From: Limnomonas spitsbergensis
Taxonomy: Eukaryota; Chlorophyta; Chlorophyceae; Chlamydomonadales
Direction: 5' to 3'
Assembly: GCA_037349105.1 (NCBI GenBank)
Contig: JAYJMM010000120.1
Coordinates: forward strand, 4,964,001-5,028,000
DNA: 64,000 bases
Part shown: positions 11,201 through 18,990 of the stretch, one piece after another
How the letters are laid out: the number at the start of each line of letters is the position of its first letter
Numbering within the stretch: position 1 is the first letter of the stretch
Notes under the pieces: generated by a model
Databases searched by the model: none
Seen by the model: the letters and a program-made list of their open reading frames with translations, nothing else
What the model was told of the DNA's origin: nothing
Made by a program: the position numbers and the translations under genes

Positions 11201-14200
11201 AGGCAGTCTTCTAAGGTGGACTGCCAGCCGAGGAAAACAAAACGCAGCGGGCGGGGTGTCACATGCCATAGAATGGCCCCTGAAGGGTGAGGGTTTGTGC
11301 AGACGTACCTCTGTTGGTCTGCTGAATCTAAGACTCCTTGTTTGAGCTGCGGTTGAGTTTAATCCAAACCCCCTAATTTGAGCTGCGGTTGAGCTGGAGC
11401 CACCTGTTGCCTGTTGGAGGCCTCCCGCTCTAATGCCCGCTCTAACGCCAGCTGGGTGCCTTGGGTGCCTGACGACCTACACATTCACGATTTGCAAATA
11501 TTACATTTCGAATCTCCCCTCCCTCAATTCACGCAGGTGGACTGCGCTGGCTAAGTGGCGACTCAGGGAGCTGAACGAGCTGCCACACTACATCTCACAT
11601 AGGTGTGAATAAATATATCAAAAGCATGTCTTGGGGCATGGGTTAAGAATGCCCACCCGTTGGGCCATCACACTGGTTAGGCCACCCTGCCCGAGGTGTC
11701 TCTCTCATAGCCTCACAGGTCCCTCTCTCTTAGATGGAGATGTCACACGTCATATGCGGGGGCTGTCTTTTGGGTATGTCATACGTGACATGCCATATCA
11801 TATGTGGGGGCTGATGAGACGGGGGAGCCTGATGAGGATGAACAGGGAAGGAGGAGATGCAGACAAATAAGAGTAGGATGTCCAGGGGGTGCAGGGGGGG
11901 AGAGGGCAGACAGGGAGTCAGGGGGAGGAGGGGACAGACCTGCGGAAATTTAGGGTTTCTCTGTGAAGATTTAGGGTTTTCCCGTACCCTGACCCTGTCT
12001 GTCCTCTCCCCTATCCGCATGGGGGAGGGGACAGACAGGGTTCAGGGTTAGGGAAAACCCTAAATGTAAAATCCTTTGTACCTTGCATACTTCACTGGGT
12101 CAAACAGAGTTAAGAGTTCAGGAAAACCCTGAACCCTTTGTAGCTAGCGCGCTTCAGTGGGTCCAACAGGGTTTAGGTTTGAGGAAAACCTCATACCCCA
12201 ACCCTTCTAGCTAGTGAAATTCACTGGGTCCAACAGGGTCTGGGTTTGTGAAAACCCTGAGCCCTAAACCCTTTGTAGGTGGCGTACTTCACTGGGTCCA
12301 ACAGGGTTTAGGGTTCATGAAAACCCTGGACTCCCAACCCTTTGTAGGTGGCGTACTTCACTGGGTGCAGCATACAATTCCTCCTCCCCTCCCCTGGAAT
12401 GAGCGTAGAGATGGGGTCTGGGCTTCCTCTATCGATAGTGTACTCCACCTGGCCCAACGTCCCGTTCTTGCACTAGTCTAGGGTCAAGGGTTAAACCCCA
12501 AAACCCTTAAGCCCTAAACCCTACCCCCTCCTCCCTCCCACAGGCTCGCTGCCAGTCACGCCCCCACCTGCAAGTACCTGTCCCAGTTCCCCGCCCAGAC
12601 GCTGGTGTCGATCGCACGCTTCGTCGCGTTTGTGATTGGGAGTGTGGCGGCGCTGCTGCTGCTCGTCACGATGGTGGACGACCGGCTGCTGGAGCGGCCG
12701 CTGCTGGGGCGACACATTGTGTGGTGGCTGGCCACACTGGGCGTGGTGCTAACTGCCAGCAGGTAGGGCCGGTTTGAAGGGCGGTTGGCGAGCGGGGACC
12801 CTGGTGGCTGGCGACACAGCCGGTGGTGCTAACTGCCACCCAGTAGTGCCGGTTTGAAGAGCGGTTGGTGATGAGGAAGTGTGAGGCAGGGGGGGGGGGG
12901 AGGGGGGGGGGGGGTAAGCTTGCATTATGGCGGAGGGAGGGGGGTGCAAGCTTGCATTATGGCGGAGGGAGGGGGGTGTAAGCTTGCATTATGGCCGGGT
13001 GAGTGGGGGTGCAGGCTTGCATTATGGTGGAGGGGGGGCAAACAGGTGGTAGCAGCTGCGAGGAGGCAGCGTTTGTTTCAGTGTGCACCAGACCACCTTT
13101 GGGGGGCTGCCGAGGGAGGCGCCATTCGGCCCAGACCATGAGCAGCCGATGGCCGGCGGCCCAAGCAGCCTGCCCTAGCTGCACCACACCCGCTGGGCAG
13201 AAGGCCATGGGGTTGCCGAGGCTTCAACACGCAATGGCCTGCACAGGGGAGAGCAATTGGAGGTGAACACTGCAGCCACTATCAGCAGAGCATATGCTGT
13301 GTCCTCCTTTTTTAAATCCGGCTTCGTTTAAGTTTGAGCCAAGACCGGTGGCCACAAGGAAACAACATGTACCTGAGCCTGGGTGGCTAGGCGCCTCGAA
13401 GGTGTTTGCGCCTGAGCGGTTGAACGCCAAGCCTGTGGTGGCTGAGCCTGGGGGGGAGAGGGGGGGGGAGGGAAGAGGGGGGGGGATGTGTGTGGGGGGG
13501 GGGGGAGAGGGGGGGGACGTGGGGGGGGCGGAAGAGGGGGGGGAGCATGTGTGTGTGTGTGTGTGTGGGGGGGGGGGGGGTGGTGGCTGAGCCTGAGTGG
13601 TTCAGCGTACAGCCGGTGGCCAAGCCTGGACATGAGTCCTGCCAGCCCCTCACCGTCCTTCCTGATTCAGGGCCCTGGGTATGAGCCCTAGGGTTTAGGG
13701 TTTAGGGTTCCTTAACCTCCACGCCGTGATAGCCTGTCCCAGCCAGCTTTCCTTCTTTTTTCGATTGTCCACCTACCTGATGAGAGGATGCTGGGTATGA
13801 TCTCTGCCAGCCCTTGATTGTTACCCCTGCTTGGTTGCCGGCCCCTGACTTTCTTCCTGATGGCTTGCAGGACCCTGGTGTCTGAGGACCCAGTGGCATA
13901 CGACCCGGAGCAGGCCATGTCGGAGGTGGCTGCCATCACACACCACATGCCACGGCACTGGCGGGGGAGGGCGCACACGCCGGAGGTGCTTGCTGAGCTG
14001 TCGGGCATGTTCACTCTCAAGGTAGGGCTGGGCTGGGTGGTGAGGCTGCAGGAGGGGATGTGCCGGGTTTCGCTCGGACATGGAGAGTAGATGGGAGGGA
14101 GGTGTCTGTCCCAATCAACCTGCTAAAACCGGTGAGAAAATAAATCAGAACCGCAAGCCGCCGTAATCAAATCGACGTGTCCTTTCTTCCACGGTAACGG

Positions 14201-17200
14201 CGGGATGTGGCTTCGGCCCAGGCTGCGCTGTTTCCTTAACTCTCACACCCCGCACAGGGCGTATATTTCTTTCTTGGGAGGGAGGGAGGGGGGTGCTGAC
14301 CATCCAGTCAATGAGGAGGCTGTTGTGAGATGCGTGCAGAGGAGATGCCTGTGGTGCAGGTTCTTGCTCACGACGATGCATGTGGGGATGGACTGTGCAG
14401 GCTTGTTCTGGCGGCGCCCGCAGCCTTAAAGCTGCTGTCAACCAGTCTCCCTTGGTCCTGCGTGAAAGCCTGACCTATAACTATGTGTCCTCACTGCCCA
14501 GGTGCAGCTGCCCTCTTCCTCTCCTAATCTCTGTCTTGAAACTACTCGCACCTCCCCTCTTCACCTCCCCTCTTTGCATCCCCTAATTGCAGCTGCCCTC
14601 TTCCTCTCCTTATCTGTTGTCTTGAAACCACGTGCACCTCTCCTCTTAACCTTGTCCAGTTGCAGCTACCCTCTTCCTCTCCTTATCTCTTGCCTTGAAA
14701 CCACGTGCACCTCCCCTCTTTACCTCGTCCAGTTGCAGCTACCCTCTTCCTCTCCCTATGTCTTGAGACCACTCGCACCTCCCCTCTTTACCTCGTCCAG
14801 TTGCAGCTACCCTAATTGCAGCTGCCTTCTTCCTCTCCCTATGTCTTGAGACCACTCGCACCTCCCCTGTTTGCCTCCCCTAATGGCAGCTGCCTTCTTC
14901 CTCTCCCTATGTTTTGAGACCACTCGCACCTCCCCTGTTTGCCTCCCCTAATTGCAGCTGCCTTCTGCCTCCCCCCATGTCTCGAAACCGCTTATTCCTC
15001 CCCCCTTTGCCACCCCCAGTTGCAGCTGTTCCTTGCGGAGATGATGTCGGTGCTTCTCACTCCCTTTGTGCTCTTCTTCGTCATGCCTGCGAGCGCTGCC
15101 GGCATCGTCGACTTCGTGTCGGTTAATGCGGTGGAGGTGGCAGGCGTGGGCCATGTGTGCTCGCTGGCAGTGTTTGACCTGGCCAGACACGGCAATGGGA
15201 AGTATGGCTCTCCCACGCACGGCCTCAAAGCGGAACGCAGTCGGCAGGGCAAGGTGGAGAAGAGCCTGCTGACGTTTGTGGCAACGTATCCAACCTGGGA
15301 CCCGCCAGCGGAAGGCAGGGCGATGTTGCAGGCTATGGACAGGTGATAGGGGGGGGGGACAGGTTAGGGAGCAAGGCAGTGGGTGATTCAGGTTAATGGC
15401 AGGTGACGAGAAAAGGGGGAGCAAGGAGCAGGAAGGGCAGGGCAATGGTGCATGCTGTGGGTAGGTGACGTGTTGGGAAGCGGGGAGCAGGGCAGGAAGC
15501 AGGGCAGGGCTAAGTGCCAAGTGGAGACAACTGCAGGACTCAGGTATGTCTAACAGACAGAGGCACATCCCCATTTATGTGCCGCTTGGACGCGCCTAAT
15601 GTTGACCATGTCCACTGCCTGGACGGCCGCGCCTTGGCCCCTCAGTCATACGGCCTGTTGGCGCTGTGAAGGATGCCCCACCCACCCATGCGTTTTTTGT
15701 ATTACCCTGTCGCACCTTTCGTGTGAACGGGGTATTCCTGCGTGCCGTTCTTCTTGCATCCGACCCGATCTCACCCAGGCATGCTGCTCCTTTGGCCCAC
15801 AGGCACATTGGTTCCGGAGCTGTATGTGCCGCCAGCGGCAGGCCCTGGTTGTACATGGGGCAGGCCCTGCCGCAAGCTTATTCGCGACCCTATGCCAGCA
15901 GCAGCAGCAGCATGTGCTGTCCCTACTCGGGCCAGGCAAGGCAGCCCAGCAGCTGGCCGGCTTCCCATGGAGGGGCTGAAGCCAGCGGGGCAGGTTTGGG
16001 GATCGGGTCTGCCGGAGGGGGCTGTGGTGATGTGCGGCGGAGCCCCCAGCATGCGGCATCGGTGTGTGGCGGTGGTGGTGCCGACCGCGTGACAGCCAGG
16101 GTCGCGCACAAGGGGGCTGCAGCTGCATCCTCGGCTGCGGCTGCCCCCACCAGGAATGGCGTGGGGGAGCGCTCGTTCGTATTCGGCAGGTATGGCAGCG
16201 CCATGGTTCTGTCGCCCCGGAAGATGAGTGGCGCGTCGCCGCCTTACAGAGCCGCACCTGCATCCGGGAACATGTCTCAGGGCTCTGCTGCAATAGGCGG
16301 GGCGCACGACCCTACGTGTGTTTCGGGGCTGTCGTCAGGCCTGTGGGATCCACTGGATGTTGACAGCGGCTTCCGTGGAGTTGACGCCGGGACCAGCAGC
16401 TTGGGTGATGGCCATGGCGGCGCTGCAGGTGGCGGCGCCAGCAGCGGGGCCAGCAGCGGCAGCAGGATGCAGTGGGCCGCGTCGGCGCCTTGCTCCGCCC
16501 GCGGCGCCTCGGTGGCCATGGCGACTGCCTCAGCCCTTGGCCGCCCCGGTGCGGTTCCCGGCTGCCAGCCGGGCGCAAAGGCCGCTTCGGGCCCGCTGGG
16601 CGAGGACTACCTGCTGGATGATGATTTTGTCGTCGAACCAAGCGGGGACGGCGGCAGGCTGGGTCCTCAAGACTCGGACCCGCTAGGCTCAGTGCCGGCG
16701 GATCGGCCCGAGGCAGTTGGTGCTCCCTTAGACTGTACACGCGCTGCGGAGTGTTGCACGTTGGACCCCCTTGCAGCCTCGCCGCTGTTGCATGAGAGGG
16801 AGGTGGTGCGGACCACGTGTCACCCGGCCGGGTCGATGCTAGCTTCTGGGCCGACCGTCAACGCAGGCCGGGTGGGCAGCGCACCGCAGCCGTCCTGGCA
16901 GCAGGTGCAGATTCATGACAGCATTTGGGTGCAGCAGGAGGGGCAGCGGATAGAGGGCGCCGCTTACGCGCCGGATGACGACAGCGGCCTGTTGCGGTGC
17001 AGCGTCTTCGGCCTGCCTGCTCATATGGCAGCTTCGCACGAGCTTCCTACCAATGAGACGAGGGAGCTGTCCAGGCGGTTGGAGCTGGGGCACTGCCTGA
17101 TGCAGTCGCTGTATGAGGCCTTGGAGCCCAGCGTGCAGCACAGGCAGGCGCAGGCGGCAGCTGCTAGGAGCATTGCGTTCACCAGGGGCCCGTGGGCAGG

Positions 17201-17222
17201 GGGGAGGAGCAGGCACGGCTGA
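2218..17222 (+). CDS. ATG9: Autophagy-related protein 9 (ATG9), 13 exons
   Basis: ATG9 is the multispanning lipid scramblase of autophagy, carried on Golgi-derived vesicles that seed the phagophore. Proposed exons: 2218-2288, 2889-2984, 3104-3284, 4752-4871, 8424-8545, 9164-9236, 9973-10150, 10797-10923, 11537-11602, 12544-12762, 13871-14021, 15020-15342, 15803-17222. All phases agree and give 1048 residues. Family signatures in order: NLDVFFSRVY (exon 2), FVNW (3), ATMIWAEVVHRLVLVQ (5), DIVGRIMRKDNFLIAMINK (6), LLTKTLEWNLRWCIL and MFD (7), SPFLLVF (8), SQFPAQTLVSI (10), HHMPRHWRG (11), VAGVGHVCSLAVFDLARHGN and SRQGKVEKSLL (12). Membrane segments fall at about residues 64-90, 122-148, 286-308, 365-386 and 403-417, plus a reentrant segment near 480-495. 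The last exon encodes a ~470-residue Ala/Gly/Ser-rich tail, longer than in plant ATG9. Intron 2 uses a GC donor. Exon 1 is the weakest part: it was chosen because its ATG and phase fit exon 2. Everything from exon 2 on is secure. Confidence 0.93.
4872..6180 (+). repeat. G-rich minisatellite starting at the ATG9 intron 4 donor
   Basis: Purine-rich tandem units of roughly 80-100 bp begin directly at the 5' splice site. The real junction GGGAG|GTGGGTTAAAG, followed by AGGGGGTACTGCCAGGGAGG, is echoed in later units, for example GGGAG|GTGGGTCAGGG then AGGGGGTACAGCTAGGGA with the donor-like GT at 5317-5318. Later units drift, with the GT often reduced to GGGGTC. Long G runs on the plus strand make G-quadruplex formation plausible in DNA and pre-mRNA. 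Long Gly/Arg-rich open frames here are by-products of the repeat. Confidence 0.85.
6430..6690 (+). repeat. ~10-bp minisatellite (AGTACAAAGG type) in ATG9 intron 4
   Basis: About 25 head-to-tail variants of AGTACAAAGG, with AGTACAACGG, AGTAAAAAGG and AGTACAATGG forms. Units alternate in a longer pattern: blocks of about seven units recur. Open frames on both strands are periodic artefacts of the repeat. Confidence 0.9.
6894..8423 (+). repeat. 127-bp minisatellite copied from the ATG9 exon 5 acceptor
   Basis: Each unit contains a pyrimidine-rich tract, an acceptor (GCTTGCTGTCAG|ACCCAG) and about 45 bases resembling the start of exon 5. Exon-like starts fall at 7154, 7281, 7408, 7535, 7662, 7789, 7916, 8043, 8170 and 8297, always 127 bp apart, and the true exon begins at 8424 in the same register. 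More diverged copies start near 6894 and 7046; the latter is closest to the real exon (CTTCTTCAGCAACACTTTGG). Units also carry CACGTG and TGACGTC palindromic motifs. Confidence 0.95.
8546..8660 (+). repeat. Donor-derived duplication at ATG9 intron 5
   Basis: The exon 5 end and donor (CTGTGTGTGGCCAG|GTGGGCGTTTGGGG) reappear 82 bases downstream as TGAGTGTGTGGCCAG|GTTGGGGTTGGGG, with the second GT at 8628-8629. The segment between contains a smaller repeat, GGGATCAAGCGTT, present twice. Confidence 0.8.
8875..8937 (+). repeat. Short CAGCTACAGTT tandem repeat
   Basis: Five to six imperfect copies of an ~11-base unit (CAGCTACAGTT) lie within ATG9 intron 5. A related motif (ATTCAGCTAC) recurs in tandem at about 62700-62735, outside this gene. 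Confidence 0.75.
9755..9915 (+). repeat. CT/CA-rich minisatellite in ATG9 intron 6
   Basis: Tandem ~29-base units alternate CTCTTTCTCTCT with ACACATACAATCACACACA, a low-complexity pyrimidine/CA tract. It lies just upstream of the intron 6 acceptor and may add to its polypyrimidine character, though it is not a copy of the junction. Confidence 0.85.
10195..10385 (+). repeat. Trinucleotide-rich (CTG/CTA/GAT) tract in ATG9 intron 7
   Basis: Degenerate CTG, CTA and GAT/GCT triplets run for about 190 bases beginning about 45 bases after the intron 7 donor. Ser- and Ala-rich open frames on both strands are products of the repeat. Confidence 0.85.
12040..12390 (+). repeat. ~60-bp repeat with telomere-like motifs in ATG9 intron 9
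   Basis: Five or so units contain CACTGGGTCCAACAGGGTTT followed by AGGGTTCATGAAAACCCT and AACCCTTTGTAGGTGGCG. Each pairs TTTAGGG-like and AAAACCCT-like halves, so each unit can fold on itself. Further CCCTAAACCCT motifs occur at about 12495-12530, next to the intron 9 acceptor. Confidence 0.8.
12763..12866 (+). repeat. Donor-derived duplication at ATG9 intron 10
   Basis: The exon 10 end plus donor (GTGGTGCTAACTGCCAGCAG|GTAGGGCCGGTTTGAAG, split at the junction) recurs 81 bases later as GTGGTGCTAACTGCCACCCAG|TAGTGCCGGTTTGAAG. In the copy the donor GT is lost, so it could not splice there. Confidence 0.85.
12912..13032 (+). repeat. AAGCTTGCATTATGG minisatellite, four units
   Basis: Four units of about 35-45 bases share AAGCTTGCATTATGGC then GGAGGGAGGGGGGTG. 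Three begin GTAAGCTTG or GCAAGCTTG, donor-like hexamers, but they do not match the neighbouring exon. Confidence 0.8.
13440..13585 (+). repeat. G-rich low-complexity tract with GT run
   Basis: Long G runs with GA and GC interruptions end in a (GT)n tract, all in ATG9 intron 10. No coding signal; G-quadruplex formation is possible. Confidence 0.8.
13647..13709 (+). repeat. Acceptor-derived copy and short interstitial telomere repeat
   Basis: CCGTCCTTCCTGATTCAG|GGCCCTGGGTATGAG resembles the real exon 11 acceptor (TTCTTCCTGATGGCTTGCAG|GACCCTGGTGTCTGAG) and lies 200 bases upstream of it. It is followed at 13690-13709 by nearly three perfect TTTAGGG units, the plant/green-algal telomere repeat. 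Confidence 0.7.
14502..15019 (+). repeat. ~68-bp pyrimidine minisatellite copied from the ATG9 exon 12 acceptor
   Basis: Units contain CTCGTCCAG|TTGCAGCTAC then CCTCTTCCTCTCC, matching the real junction CACCCCCAG|TTGCAGCTG. Copies of the TTGCAG start lie at about 14502, 14587, 14660, 14733, 14801, 14816, 14884 and 14952. The last three step by 68 bp and the true exon 12 start at 15020 is the next step. The array is strongly pyrimidine-rich on the plus strand. Confidence 0.92.
15343..15480 (+). repeat. Donor-derived copies at ATG9 intron 12 (~61-bp spacing)
   Basis: The exon 12 end GGCTATGGACAG|GTGATAGG recurs as GGTTAATGGCAG|GTGACGAG (donor at 15403) and GCATGCTGTGGGTAG|GTGACGTG (donor at 15465). 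The last is preceded by GGAAGGGCAGGGCAATG, like the exon's GGAAGGCAGGGCGATG. Both copies keep a usable-looking GT. Confidence 0.85.
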
Positions 17223-17659
17223 ATAGTAGGGGGAGGGGAGGATTGCACGGAAGTCGGACTCCATAAACTCTGTGTGCGAGTAGGTTCTCTCCGTCTCCGC
17301 CCCCACTTAGAGAGAAGGCACTGGTTGTAGCCGTGTGCTGCTCGGGCGCCGGATCATGTTGGGGGATGCTAGTTTTCGGACCATTAGCTGGAAATTTAAC
17401 TATGGATGGATGCTGCCTAGAAGCTGCTGCGGACTTCCATATGGAGTTGGGACGTCGTTGGGAGGTATGGCGAACTTGCGTCCTTCGACAATTCATGCAT
17501 GTTAAATATGTTTTACCTGTCCTGCTAAAACCTCTAAATATGTTGTTTTACCTGTAGTGCTACAAATAGTTTCTGCACCTGCCCCATGCGTCAAATTTGA
17601 GGCTTCGCTGGATTTTGCAGAAACTTCAAAAAAATTGCAAGGTTCATCAGAATTGCAGG
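17223..17659. other. ATG9 3' flank, no gene seen
   Basis: Noncoding sequence between the ATG9 stop codon and the retrotransposon-associated repeat. No clear polyadenylation signal or structured RNA is recognisable. Confidence 0.5.
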
Positions 17660-18867
17660 TAAATGCCAGCACAGGTTATTTGGTGCATCTGATCTGTCGT
17701 TCCTCTTTTGAGACTGCTAGGTACCTTCCCTTTTGCTTTCTTCTGCTAGGACTTCTTAAGGTATGTGGTCGGCCGCCCAACCCTGGAAAACCTGAGACGC
17801 TAACACAAAAACAGCCCGGGTGCGCATGTGGCCCTGGTCGGCAGAGAAAGGCGAGCAGGAACAGGAAAGGCATACGATCAACATGCACTCACACGGCAGC
17901 AATAACGCATGCGTAAAAACTTCGGACTGAAAATGTACCTTGCCTGCAGTGGATGTGGGGTTGCTGTCAGCTCCACACTGTTGGCATGGGCTCAGCGGGT
18001 TCCCTAAAGCCAATTTATGAAACCAGCACTACTCGTTTGAACGCGCTTCACCTACATCATGGCCTCGTGTTGCGGCAAGGCCTAGTCCTTGAGCCACCGT
18101 CTGTCAAGTTTCTCTCTCAAATAAATAATGCCAAAGCTGACATGTGCATTCGGTGAAAGGCCACCCTGCTCACAGTCTCTAGGAAACTGCATAACACTCG
18201 GTCCGTCTTCCATTGCCCGTGCCCCGACCGACCCAGTGCCCCTGACCGACCCAGTGCCCCTGACCGACCCAGTGCCCCTGAAATTACCCGTGCAACTTCA
18301 TTAGTGTCTACCTTGACATTTGGATACTTGCGAGTCAATGACCAGATATTTACAATTCACACCGCACGAAGTTCTATCGTTTTAATCATTATTGTTTTAA
18401 TCATTAAATTGTATGAAAACAATTGCCAAAAGACACTCGACTCTCGTAAGGATCCCAATTATCCCAAATAGTCTGTCAAAATAAACGTCACAACATGTAT
18501 CACTCATTGCCTTTTTTCATGATTCAGGCTGGGTGCCACTGACTTGAGGCACTCATTATACACAGGAAGGCTGCCTTTCCATACAAATTGTCTATACAAG
18601 TGTGAATAAGAATCGACGCGCAACCTATTATGGAATTAATGGGGGGTGTCCATATTTTGGTGTCCAGCTGCGTTTCAGCTACAATTCATTATCATCACGG
18701 CTGAGGGTTGGCGAGACCTGGTTACGTGCTTGCAACACTAGGCCCCACTCTTCGATAGTCTTCATAACAAACCATACCAAATCGCTCACATTTATAAAAC
18801 GACGACTTACATGCTAAAAACCCTGTGGCAACAATGAACAAAGAATGAATCTTAATTATGGCCCTTA
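17660..18867. repeat. ~1.2-kb direct repeat, copy 1 (left of the retrotransposon)
   Basis: This segment recurs in the same orientation at 23818-25077 with only scattered substitutions, and the shared sequence begins and ends exactly where the retrotransposon begins and ends. Copy 1 has three units of the internal 18-mer CCGACCCAGTGCCCCTGA; copy 2 has six. A short frame near 17735-17870 (LLLGLLKVCGRPPNPGKPE) vaguely recalls the LLLxGDVxxNPGP start found in some retroelement proteins. A diverged piece of the same family lies at about 58185-58460, and a ~40-bp trace at 9328-9370. Confidence 0.9.
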
Positions 18868-18990
18868 GAAAGAAAGAAAGAAAGAAAGCTACGCCCTATT
18901 AGGGCGTGGAAGTTAAGGAAACAACGCAGCTTGGGGCCGTAGCCACATCCGCGCCGTTACCATGAGGCAAGAAAGAAAGAAGCAACTTCC

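Noticed and set aside
15646..17306. Several long minus-strand frames opposite ATG9 exon 13
   Set aside because: GC-rich antisense shadows; the plus-strand frame joins ATG9 exon 12 in phase.
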